Origin: Acanthopleura granulata
Lineage: Eukaryota > Mollusca > Polyplacophora > Chitonida > Chitonidae
NCBI GenBank assembly: GCA_016165875.1
Contig: JABBOT010000004.1
Span: 32,765,866 to 32,829,865, forward strand
Length of the DNA stretch: 64,000 nucleotides
Reading direction: 5' to 3'
Of this stretch, positions 22,947-35,600 are shown in pieces. The translations under genes and the position numbers were made by a program. Position 1 is the first letter of the stretch. The number at the start of each line of letters is the position of its first letter. Under the pieces are notes generated by a model. That model made no database searches, had not been told where the DNA came from, and saw nothing but the letters and a program-made list of their open reading frames with translations.

Positions 22947-25921
22947 ATGGACGTAGTGAAACTGTTGACGATCGTCGGAGGCTTCGTTGTGGGACAGCTA
23001 AACGGGGAAATAGGTTTGTTCTCAGTCACAAATTAGACTATGCCACAGTTAATGCATGGGACTAACAGTTCCGGCGAATAAGACATATTTTCTCATTCAC
23101 GGGCCTCTGATTGCTAATTCATGTTCAGGGGCCACTTTGGTTGCCCGATCCCCCAATGAACAGCTATCCCGCGAAATCAACTTGAACATGGGTTAAATCT
23201 ATGTGAGAGGGAATCATGCTGCATGTTTCATTTGTTCGCTTTAGTTTCATTTTGTCGACTTTCCTGTATGATGATCATTACAAACATTGAATTGTTTAAG
23301 ACTGACACAATTTTTGTTGACTTTCACACCAATGATTTCAGAAATCACTTACATAACGTTATACTTGGGATATTGTATCTCCTATTGTATAATCCGAGAG
23401 TATAATATTTAAGGCACAGTCTTTGTGGAATTTATTTCTAGACATAAAACGTGGTAAATACGCCTTTACCCTGATGTAGACATGCATTCTCCGGCAGTGG
23501 GACGAGTCTATCAAGGACACCAAGTGTTATATATACTTCATATTTTGCGCGTTGTGATAAAATCACCGTGCGCACCGATTTCTGGCTGAGGTTATATCCT
23601 TGAATACCCTTTGACCAGTTATAACGTCTCTTTTCGCCTGCATGAACTGCCATGTTACCGTATGAAAAACTGATAATGTGTAACTGTATAGATTTCTCTC
23701 GTTTTAAAAGATTTAATGTGGTGTAAGAATATTATCATTACTTCATTCTTCTAAGATTTGCCAGTTTACTTTTATATATATACATATATATCCCAAGCCG
23801 AAGTACAAAAAGAAGCTTAGTAAATTTCCAAGGCTCCCCTGTGCCACATATGTGCGATATATATATAGTGTTATAATGCTAATCATTTCGTCTAATTAAA
23901 TGTGAAAACTGCATGTGGATAGAAATTTCATGTTGTACAAAATGCCTTCTACATAAATATTTAGATACCTTTATAGGGTAATATCCAATTTTGTTGGTAC
24001 TTCCTGTGTTTCATTTGCATGGAGAGACAGAGGACAAATGAAATGGTGAAAATGATTTCAGGCAGAAAACATGGTAAAATTTATAAGTTGAATGGATTCT
24101 TTTAGAGGAAATCGGTTTCGAAGTATATGCAAAATTAATTATAAAATATATATATATATAGGCTTTTTGTGTATATACATCTCCTGGTAGTAAAACAACA
24201 GTCTATATATGGGTAATGTTTTATGCTTGTCTATAGTGAACCTGTTTAGCATGTGTGGGCGTGAGATGGACCTTGAAGCGAAGCTTGTGTCAAGAACAGA
24301 AACAGTTACGGTAGAGATATATGGAAAAGACTGGCCCACCGGAATGACTTCTTGTGAAGTTTTATTTCGCTCGAAAAACGGGCGCGATACCCTCTACTAC
24401 ACATTCAAACGGTTCCAGGTGGACGACTTTAGAACACATCTGAAAATACTCGCAAAATCATCGCGTGTATTTTTTGAGGTGAGTTTATTTCAAGCATTAG
24501 ATACATGTATAGCATTAAATAACCTTTATTCGATGTTTTGTATTGGCTGTCTAAAATTTGAACATGACAGAACGATTTACATAATTATTCAATGAAAATA
24601 TTCCGAATTTGTCACTATATAAAGGCCCTGTACATTGGTAAGACCTGGACACGCTTTTGGCCATGATGACGGTATACATTTATCTTTACCTTCCATTAAC
24701 TTCAAATACAGGCTGGCTTGGTCTTACTCTCTATGCTGCAGTCTTCTATATTTTATACTTAGATAAACCATGAGTCTGCTTTCTGGTGGACGAAGGATGT
24801 ACACTGTCTTCCTGTAAACGTTTATTAAATATAACAACCTCGCATATGAGTAATTCTGACGTCTTATGAATTGTTATCAATTGTTATCAAGCTTACTTCT
24901 GTTTATAAGCCATGTTGCTGTGTAAGACCTCTACTGTTAGTTTAAGCATTTACGCAACACTCATGCAGAATAAAACCCTAAGGTAACCTGACAAGACGCC
25001 AGATTTCACTAGTCACATGCATGTGACCAACTATCACTAGAGTGTTTTGGTAATCTCATAATTTTAACTGGTGTCGGTATATTTAGGTAGCGATTGACGT
25101 TTATGTGTTTTAGCATGTGTTTAACAAGTTCGTACCCCCGGATATTGGAGAGAGACTTCCTGGCATGGCGGTATTCAGTATATCCCTATCCGTCACACGA
25201 AGCAATACCGCCGCGACAACCCTGATTGCTACAATTGAATTATCAACCAAACGTAAGTTTACTCATCTTGCATTATACTACAATATGGTACTCGGAATCA
25301 GCTTCAACGAGTATTGGCTCCATGTAATGAGCCCGAACACACTGTTGTTTGCATCACTTTCTTTATTATAATTGGCATTATGGGTGGCTATATGAGACGC
25401 ACACCTCTGTTCGTAGCACAATAGCTTGACAAAACAAAGCATAGATTTTGTCAAAACTTGCCAGTCAGACAACTCTGCATATATAAGGAATAATGCATAT
25501 TGGGATTTCAAGTATATATATTTCAAGTGTAATTACAAGCTGTAAAAATTAAGTGGCATTGGACAAGTAGATAAATTCCTTATAACGACAGTTTACTGAA
25601 GAGTGTCATAAATAATTCAGCAAGTATGTATCCAAAGGTGACAAGGTAAGTAGGGGAAGCGTCGAGGGAAGAGGGACGAAAATCTACCTCATTGTCTGAG
25701 CCTGGAATGATTGTACCTGTGTATATGTACGTAAAGTCAGTGCGAAATATCTCCCAAACATCTTATAGTTGAGATTTACCTTTCTTCTATAATGTTCACG
25801 TTTTTCTTTTTTAACAGAACCCAAAGATTCCAACGGCGTGACAAAGGTTGATAGTCCACGAGCTTTGGTCATCGCAGGTATTGTGCTTACCTGGTGCTCT
25901 TGGTCTCTGTCTAAGGTGTGA
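22947..25921 (+). CDS. Paralogue B: CUB-like protein with a shortened membrane anchor, about 183 aa
   Basis: Exons 22947-23013, 24237-24478, 25114-25252 and 25818-25921 join in one frame with phases 1, 0, 1. Exon 1 is 67 nt, exactly as in A and C, and encodes a signal peptide (MDVVKLLTIVGGFVVGQLNG). Residues 23-149 are the paired-exon domain with Cys29 and Cys62, DW-x-x-G-M-TSCEV, and YYTFKRFQVDD, close to the same motif in C. The last exon should carry the membrane span, but after ALVIAGIVL it turns into TWCSWSLSKV and stops with no basic anchor or tail. The DNA around GGTATTGTG matches A's membrane exon and the frame then departs, so a frameshift or decay in the anchor is likely. Alternatives are a secreted or lipid-anchored product, or a missed exon after the GCAG|GTATTG donor-like site. 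Confidence 0.7.
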
Positions 25922-28852
25922 CTCCACGGGTACATTGATATAGACAAATGATTCAACATAACCGACAGCACAGGATGCGGCTCCTCATGCATTATTGCTC
26001 GTCCTCAACACAAAGGCGATAAGTTTGTGGCCACCGTACATGCAGATTACGGCGAGCATCTGATCATTATCAATTGCCTTACCATCATCTCTCGTGACGA
26101 CGTCGCTTTTTATTTTAATTCCGGGCGAAAGCTGTTTCTTCGTCATGACGTCATAGAAACTGAACATTTGTACCCAATATGTTGGCTATGTTGCTGATCT
26201 ATTTGCAATTATATTGATTATAACTGGTCGGACGTTAAACCTAAGAGAACAAACTCTCACTGGGTCGCCAGGTTTCCTTCATGCATACCAGTGGTCGAAG
26301 TAGTATAAGATTAACAATCAAACAAATAGACTATGAACTTGATTCCTTTTGTCTGCATTATACAAAAACTACCGTTGTACCTATTTTGAATTCCTAAAGA
26401 ACAAAGTGTCACATATCATACATTTGGCACACGTCTGTTGTAATACCGGTTATTTTAACCCATTCAGACAATAAGCATTCCCCAACATTGTGGAGCGCTC
26501 GCAGTTGCTTCAGCCATCTTCAGGTAAAAAACTGACCGGGACTTTACTGCACGATACGTTCCTAAAGTTTGGTCTCGAGAAACACTGAATTATTACGCCA
26601 TCGGTTCGAAAACAAATGTCAAGACTAGCGTCCGCAACCTCTCTTTAATGATAATGCAACCGTTGAAAAATCAAACCAACCTCCACAATTTTGGGAAGAT
26701 TGTATGTCGCGAGAATACTTGCTCATGGCATCTGTCATATAGCTTTCTTTTTTCCATTCAAATAAATTATATACATATAAATTGTGATTGTTTGCCTTGT
26801 GCAATGGTTCGTATTACTGGTACTGCTTGAGTAAACATTAAATCTTGATTTTCGCAACCATGCAACGCCTTTTATGACATTATATAAGATGTATTTCCAA
26901 CCGTTTAATTATTTACGCTGTACACTTGATTTGGTTTTAATGTCAGATTGATGTTAAAAGTGTTGTGGGTCTAAGTGGCTTGCATATGTTGCATTCGATT
27001 AAGTAACTTCGAATTCCAATGCTAACTTTAACAAGATTGGGCTAGCATTTACATGTTTGTCGTGTAGCTGTGACCACCAGAAACTTTGTCGTATATGCAG
27101 GTTTTTAAGATTAAAACTTAATTAAGTTTAAAATGACTTTGTGGAATCGTCCTCAGACTGCCATCTGTGTTGGAGTCCACGCTATAGTATTACAATGGGA
27201 GCATCTCTGAGCTGACTGCTTCAGAATCACTTTGTTGTGTTTGAGGCAGACACGACCACCGTTCCTCACTTTTCACCATGTACGTGTGAGCAAAGCGTTA
27301 AGTCCCTGCTAGATGGACGAAAATGTCCTATTCACTCTCGAAGAACTCTGTTGTTGATAAAATTTACCGAACTTATTTCCTGCCTTTAACATCCATGTTA
27401 AAAGACAACAAAAAGTATAACCAAAGTTATTTCAGAACACTCCATACAGACCTACTAAAAGCATAGGCAGTTTTTTATAACATACTTGGTAACTTCATCT
27501 TTTTATCTGGAATTCTTACGAGGCCATGGAATATGCCATGTTACAGAAACCGGAAACGCGATGACGGGTCATCCGTACCCTACACTCTTCAGTATTAGAA
27601 GCGAGACACTCCTTTGTCATACGATGTACGGTCCCTTTATTATTATAATCGAAGACGACGCATTGTGGCTTCTTGGTTGAAGCCTTGTGTAGCTCCAGAC
27701 ATATTTTACTGCCGCTTTCTCGTTGAAAATCAGAATTGTCCCGTAATCAGACGGCAAACAGCTGATTTAACTTCTAATATGCTGAAATAGGTACGGGTGA
27801 CGTCACAGCAGACACAAATGCCTTCTCCGGTGGTAAAAATATCTCGCTCTTGATTGGTTAAAAAATTGAGAGCATGGCGATCCGTTCGATTGTCCTTACG
27901 TGGGCGTTTTTTGCTTATTTTGAACTGCGATATCTGACTTATGCTACATCTAAATATGAAAAAAGAGGTATTTTTTGAAACATGAATGGGATTCTCTATC
28001 GACACATATACACATCTGGTCTAGTGTTGTCTTTTCTTTCAAGCTAGAGCGTACATATAGCCTATAGCCCATTGCTGCAAAGATGTTAAATAAACGACTT
28101 TTCTAGCCTTTCAAGTGTGAGACATGGACATGGGTAGGGATTATCCATTGTCTGGAGTTTGATTTAAGTTTTTATCTTTACGTTTTATAGTAAATAAATA
28201 AATTATGGTATCATATTGCACAATACATTTAATCCGCTATAATTATGTCTTTTCTGAATACTTTTCCAAAATACTTGGGTTATCTTTCATTTCAAGTTCT
28301 ATAGTTCTTTCAGAAATTCAATCATCTATTGTCTTAGAAATCAAATATACACTATCAAAACGTATATGCCGAGGGTTGTATTTTTGGGGTCCTCGTATAA
28401 CGACATTTACTTTACTTCATGTTTCCCAGATGATTAGCGAAAATATGCATGCTGTGGTCAGAAATAATCACGATAAAAAGCAACCAGTCATTATAGAAGT
28501 GCCATGTCCTTTTTCTTTCATAGTTGAAATATATTTGTGAGGGATATGGGGACGAGGTGGTGCATGTATCAATATACACTGGTAGTGTCTTGACACAACG
28601 TATTGAAGCCAATTGCGACCATACCTCCGTTTACCCTGTACTGGAACAGGAAAGAAAGACTCCATTTCATCCTAAAAATGGCGCATCTCTAATTGTTTGA
28701 AACTTTTGGATCGATAACATGTGAAGTCGACAGTTAACGTCTAAAAAAGAAAGAAATTCACCCCAATTTAACATGGTTTATGGTTCTCTGACTATTGATT
28801 CAAGGCTTAAGGAAAAGAAGACACCTCTCATCAATGCCGTCGTTGTGTGTTC

Positions 28853-28948
28853 AAGCCCAGCTCACGCCGTCTTCCTATTTGGTCGTACGTTGGAAGTTCC
28901 GCCAACAACCTGCGGATGGTCGTGGGTTTCCCCGGGGCTTTTATAAAT
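28853..28948 (+). mobile_element. SINE family 1 internal fragment
   Basis: CCAACAACCTGCGGATGGTC followed by GTGGGTTTCCCCGGGGCTT matches the centre of family 1; both ends are lost. Confidence 0.65.
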
Positions 28949-30688
28949 AAGGGGGAAGACAGCGCTGGTTGATTTCAATTAAAGAAGGCGAGACTTAACA
29001 AATGATATGGCCGATTACCGATTTGTGGACCTGTTTTTCGTCACAAAAAGTATAAGATAGGCGCCATTTCCATTTTTCTTCTGTCTTGTGCTCACCACGA
29101 CATTGTCTGTATAAAATGACACTTTTCTGTGGACAGAGCAAAGAAAATTTGTGTTGTTGAAATTCTCATGTAGCTCTATGGTCGATTTTAATTCAGTTTG
29201 GGCCACGCTAACCAGCGACTCTCAGATGAGTATGACGATCAGTTTGTAGTGGTAGACTCTTAAAGAGATGAAACAATGTCGTATTCACCCGTGGAAAAAT
29301 GTATTGGTAAAGTTTTAAGGTTTCCGAAGGGAAGGTTTCTGACCTTGAATCAATAAATATATTTTGTAAATACAGTGACCATTCAGTTTGATATTTTTGT
29401 TCCGTTTGGCAATGAAAATACGGTTAGGTTTCTGAAAGTCGCCAGTCGAATTGGAAAGAACCATACAAAGCTGAGATAAGTAGCCACTTCACGTGTCATG
29501 ATTCGTACATATAGCTTTGCTAAGGCTACGGGAGAGTGGTTTAAAACTTACGATCTGCGATCGACGGTAGACTTAAGGATACTTAGTCAAAGCACTTTTA
29601 TTAACAATACAATTCCAGTTAAGATTCAAAAAAGCTAACAATAACAGCCTTATTTATCTAACCATGTATTTGTCCTCATTTAAACTGTAAAAGATTTCAT
29701 TTATGAGTAAGCTAACATGACATGACTGCTTACAATGCCATGGCTTATGTCCACGCATGCACGCAAACATCCATTTTTCATGCAACACCTTTATGTGAAA
29801 ATAAATTTCTTTAGCGTAGAAATGCTAAAAATCACGACAAAATTTTGGCCTTTATATCTATACTTTTCGGAACAAATGTGAAAAAAATATACAAAAATAA
29901 ACTTTATTTACAACGACAAGGATTTCATACGAATCATGCTTTCTGAAATCTCAAACACACATTATACGTAGATCTTATCTTTCAGTTCAGTACAAAGTCC
30001 CGAGTACACAACTTGTTTTATTGATGTCAACATCGTTAAAAACCGGAGAGGTTTATGAGTGCCTGGTAAGCAACGCTTTTCTTTAACAGGAGGCTCATAA
30101 TACGACGGGCCTATTGATTTTTCCCCAGTGCCTGCCTTAAGGTTATACCCTGCACTGACAGTGTTGTCAGCCCAAGCAAAATACCTGAGTCATGGCGATA
30201 TACAGTACTGGCCTACTTACAAACGGCTTGTCCCATGACGGCCATACTTGAGTGCCTCTCTCAGGTGAGTGCCACAAAAGCCAGCGCCATAGCACAGGTA
30301 AGCATCGCATTTGAATCTGTTTTAGACAGGACAGATAATTATTAACGAACAGACCGACAGGGACGAGTTTTGGATGATGTGTGTTATGAGTATTTAGGAC
30401 GTTGAATAGTACATCCGTGCTACAGGGATAGCTATTACTGCTATACAAGGCCCAGCCCATTCAGTGCGTATGTGCCATGACACCTATATATACCTGTTCA
30501 GTCAGGTTTATCAGTGACCTCTAAATCTGTTATTTTTTCCTTCGGCAGTGAGAATTCCTATGTGACATGAGTAAGCTATAACTGTGTATGATTTACAACA
30601 CACCTAATCAATACACCGCTATGTTTTATCTCCCAGTGTAAGCGCAAACATCAAACTGCATGTCAGGCACACATCAATACATATGAGC

Positions 30689-30690
<2 letters not shown>

Positions 30691-30720
<30 letters not shown>
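30691..30720. repeat. (AT)15 microsatellite
   Basis: Thirty bases of uninterrupted AT dinucleotide in the spacer between paralogues B and C. Confidence 0.98.
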
Positions 30721-30722
<2 letters not shown>

Positions 30723-32607
30723 TGTTAGCGTTTGAATGAAAGTCACATTGTGGTAAACTTCAGATAAACACCACAAGTCCTTGTGCAGACTGTTCAGCAA
30801 AAATTAAATCTGACAGATTTGTGGACTTATTGACGGGTGTATATCTTTTAAAATATATGCTTTTAAAACGCTCACATAAGACGTTGATTGTTTGAGAGAA
30901 ATGTATAGATAGAGAGTTTTCAGTCAATGTCACAATATTAAATGGCCAAATATTTGTTCATTTTATCTCACATTTATATTTATGCACAGATTATCACCTG
31001 TGTGCTTTTAAAACGCTTCGGTTGACGATCGCTTTCTTTAGTCTGATACTTGTACAATATGTAAGCTACAACTGAAGGTTGCTTGTGTAAGTCTCCCCCT
31101 CCTCCCCCACTCCCATACATCATGGCACACATACATGTGTAGTCAGGTATATCCTAAGGATAATGTAATGAAATGTAAACGTTCCATAGGCTAAGAGATA
31201 TGAACCAACGAAACCTCTCATATAACCTGTTCACTTTCATGATTCTCATGATGGGCGGAAAAATCATTTCTGACAGATCAATGCTATGCACCAATAACAC
31301 GTGTTTCAATTATATTTACAACAGAATCTTTAAGTTTCGTGGTTGTGATTTAATTAGAGTTTTCAAGATATGAGCAAGTTGTTCAAGCGTAATATGAGGA
31401 TACACAAAATGAACAAACATTTTACAGACACCGAGAAATATTTAGAACAGTTATTGTCCACAAACCAACAAGGAATGAGAATCATGTGGTTTATCAAATA
31501 TACAAAACTTATACACAGATGTGACTAGTTTTCGAACTGGATCTGAGGTCTCATACATATACACAAATGTAACTTGCATCACTTAGTTTTCAAGACTCGA
31601 GCAGAAAAAGCAATCACTTTATACCTCAGCATCTTTATTTTTCAAGAGGGGCATAATAATTCCAGCAGAACCTTTAATTGCATTCCTTAGTCAGAAATTT
31701 CCGGGACTGAAATCATTCAGATTCAGTTTTCCTTCAGTGAATAATGGTAGAATATTTTCAAAACGTTAAACCTATATATGTATGAAAATTGACACATTGT
31801 GATAGCAGAATTAACCTTAAATGTATGATTTTGTAAGGCTAAACTATGCACAAAATTTCAATCAAATCTGACCTAGCTTTTCCTGCGCATGAAGCTACTA
31901 GCATACAAACGTCTGCAAAAACAAAACCGTCCCTACACGGGAGGAAACAAGCCTATATACATTCCCTCAGACAATTGATAAAAACAAAACATAGGAATAC
32001 AGCCCTACTAGAGGTTACTGAAAGAAGATTTTATTTCATGTTATATCACACAGACGTTTTACGGTGAGGCTGTGAAAACTCAACAGACTGCGGTTAACCT
32101 TTCTTTGAAGCTGAGATATTTGCTAAATTCTCCCCGAAATGTAATTCACAAGAGAAAACCTGAAGCGTGTGCTGGTAAAGAAGCGATTAAAGGTCTCATT
32201 TTCACGTTAAGGGGGAAATTTTACCATGTAGACCTATCCTCTGATAACTACTGTTTCCCATGGATAAACAAACTGCAATAACATTGAACATCTACGCTTT
32301 TGTGTACCATAGATACACAAGCACATAATTTGTATATACAACTAGTTCACAAAAGCTGTACAGGTTCAATTTTGCCATCAATAGTGTGTGTACCTGTGGT
32401 ACACATGCAGTCGTTTTGACAAAGTAGCATAATTTGAGAAAACAGTCTCATTAATGTATTGTATGGGTGGATAAAGTAAACACAATCATCTGGAATAAAG
32501 TATCGTCAACTATCAATCAAGCGTGCACCTTGCGTTCTGTGTAGTAATTATGTCAGGCATTTTATCAGCGAAAGTTGTTGCCTGTTTTCAGGGGGCGACC
32601 TAAGAGG

Positions 32608-35600
32608 ATGTACCACAACCTTGTCTCCGCGCTGGCCTTAGCCTGTATGTGCGGACTGGTGCAGGCAGAAATAGGTGAGAACCGAAACTGAATAATTTAT
32701 TAAACCTGTATCGGGTTTGTGTCATGCTGCATATTCAAATGATGAAAACCCCGGAATACTTGTTATCACCCCGAAATGACCTTTTAGATCATGCGTGTTT
32801 TATTAAAAGCTGATCTGTTCTTTGAACTTTACAGTTTTTAAATATCATATTCTGAGGTAATTTAACGGATTTGACACAAATTATGTCGGCATAATTGTTT
32901 GGCTCTTCTTGCATGTGATTATATAGTTTTAGTTCACTTTGTTGATTTATTGATTGATATGATTGTTGTTTAACACAAAAATGAGGAAGTTTCCCTGTAC
33001 ATACGATGCTGCTCAGTTTTACGAGTGGAGGAAATCGGAGTGCCACCGATAAACCACCGACCTTAAAAGAATAGACCTCATTTGCACAAAGTATGCATGA
33101 ACTGAAAGGCCATTTCGTGCTGATTCCAAATCTGATCTCCATTATTTTTTGGCATTTTTTTATAATGATTAAAAAGGAAAGAAAGACTGAATTGATACGG
33201 TGGACTTTATAGACAATATTGAAGCACAGTGACGTCACAGATTCTTTTTGGTTGCTAAACATCCTTTGATTGATATATGTCTACCTTTCACGTGAATGTG
33301 CAGTCTTTTTTGCCTTTTTAATGAGTGTAAAAAAAGGCCAAAAATAACGAATTTGGAATCAGCAAATGGAATGGCATTTCGGGTGATGCACACTTTGTGT
33401 AAATGTGGTCTGTTATTTTAAGCTTAACACGTTACTGATAAACTTTCCGCAGGTGTAACGTAAAGATTTGCTCGACATATTGGTTGAAACTTCAGCGAAC
33501 GTTAGACTGCACACACGGTCCACAGGTGGATTCGCGACCACTTTTGTCCTGAACAAAGGCCGTGCAATCACTAAGAGTAGGGGAATCTACTAAGTTCCTG
33601 TGCACGACCAGAACTGAACTCGCACCTCGTGTGTCTCATATCGATTGAAAGACGAGCAACCATTCGTTCACGACCCGCGGGCTTAGTTTCATTAGTGGCA
33701 TGCGTTGTACAAAACTAACTGTTACTGTGGAATTGAGTCTGAGTTGAGTTCTAGTGTATTTGGTCTGAAGAGAGTCGTTTTAGACACTGAGCCTTCATTT
33801 GTGGCAATCGTTATATAATACTAACCATTTTTCTCCACTACAAAGTATATTACTTTCAATTTTCAGCTTACCTCGCTCACATCAATAAACTGTGCATTTT
33901 GTATAATTCCAGTAAACCTGTTTGGCTTGTGTGAAAACCAATTAACCCCCGAATGGCGTGTAAAAAGTACCGAGGATCTGACTCTAACGATAGACAACAA
34001 CTGGGCAGTAGGAGAGCTCTCCTGCAAAGTTCGCCTGACTGGCGTCGACAAGGACTACACTCTCTACTACCAGTTCAACCACTTTCAAGTAACGGACTCA
34101 TCATCATATTTGACACTGACTTTGAAGTCTAATTCCGGTCACACCACCATGGTTTGTATCCCCGTATTCCTACTACATATCTCTCAATAAGAAACTTGGT
34201 TAACGGGTATTTCCTACCGCGATCTGGCGTATGTTACATATAGGTGACGTGAGTCTGAGAGAGGACTAAGGTAAAGTCTGATGAAATATTGCAATCGTAT
34301 AAGTTAGTGTTACCGGTATTGATTAAATTGATTCATCAGAGTATTGAAAGTCGCCTTGGCTTATAGTTGTTGCACGGTAAAGAGGCCTGGTCACCCAAAA
34401 TTTGGATTTTTAAACAAATTCTTATTGCGAGGTTTTGAAGTTCGTTCATGATCTAAATGATCACGTTGAAATGATAAAATATTCATTGAGTATGTAAATT
34501 GTACGAGCCGAACAAGTTCTGCCGTTTTTCGAATTCAACACAGAGACGGGGGGGGGGGGCATGTTCGACCTTTAACCAGGCCATAACAACAACAACATCT
34601 GCACCCACCTGTCAAGCAATATAGTTTCTCGACATCTGACCCCCAGTTACATCTTTAGACTGGCTTGTCAACCTGCTGAGCTCCTTTACGCCTCCTTTTG
34701 GCCGATCCTGTTACAAGCGAGCCGTAAAGCCCCTCTCTTGTGTGTGTCATGAGCCACGTTTGTTTATATATGAAGTTTAAGCCCACCGATCGTTGTGCAC
34801 ATGCTCCAATTCCACAGAAATGACATCCTTTCATTTAAATATTCTGACAGACTGTTCAGTTTTTTGCTTTTTTTCCCTCTTCTTTTGTTATTTTTTTAAA
34901 CATTCATTTAACATACATTTCTGGGGGTGAGATTAACGAAAAGCTTATAACTTTTACTTCTTGAGAAAAATACCTAATACTCATGACATTCTGTAATAAC
35001 GCTAAAATACCTAATATTTGGGCTACTATGTCCCTTTAAGCGTCAGGACAGAAAGCTTAAATACAAACAAAGGACCCATTGCAACTCGAGGGGAAATTGT
35101 CCCCCTTTCGGTCAGATCGATTGCCAACCTGCTCAGACTGGCAGATCTGCAGAATGATTCAACGGGTTCCCTGGCATGCAGTTGAAGTTGTTATATAACA
35201 GGTTTTGCCTTGCAATGGGTCAACAATAAAAAAATGTTCCCTGCTAACCATGAGCACCCACCCTGTCTTTGTTACACAATAATTTGTCTGCGAACATCTC
35301 TTCCAGTCAGATCTATAGAACGTTGGATTTAAAATAAGTTTTGTCTCGATTTTGATATTATGAATTATCCCTACTTGGATAGCAACATACCGAATGGTCC
35401 TGCATATGGCGTATACATATCTCGCCTTGTAGCATTTGTTAGATCCTGTGTGTTGTGTGATGATTTCAGTCAACGTCACGTGAGTTATAACCGCAAAAAC
35501 TAGTTTGTCAATGATATTCCATCAAATACCTTCACTCGAAGTTTCTTAAATTTTACAAAGAGTACACCTCTCTTGACGGAGTCTTCAGAATCTCTGGGAC

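Larger units (their letters stand above)
25922..32607. other. Spacer between paralogues B and C
   Basis: Mostly AT-rich with one SINE fragment and an (AT)15 run. A minus-strand frame at 28468-28665 (MESFFPVPVQGKRRYGRNW at its start) has protein-like composition but no splice sites or family I can name; it might be a transposon piece. AATAAA at 26761-26766 could serve B. Confidence 0.5.

Noticed and set aside
24209..24595. 128-codon frame read as one continuous protein
   Set aside because: It includes the true exon 24237-24478 of paralogue B but continues past a good GTGAGT donor into the intron.
28205..28540. 111-codon plus frame
   Set aside because: Composition is that of AT-rich noncoding DNA and it overlaps an equally open minus frame.
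32789..33262. 157-codon minus-strand open frame, the longest in the window
   Set aside because: It runs through intron 1 of paralogue C and one arm of the foldback element plus half a SINE; no splice sites or domain support it.
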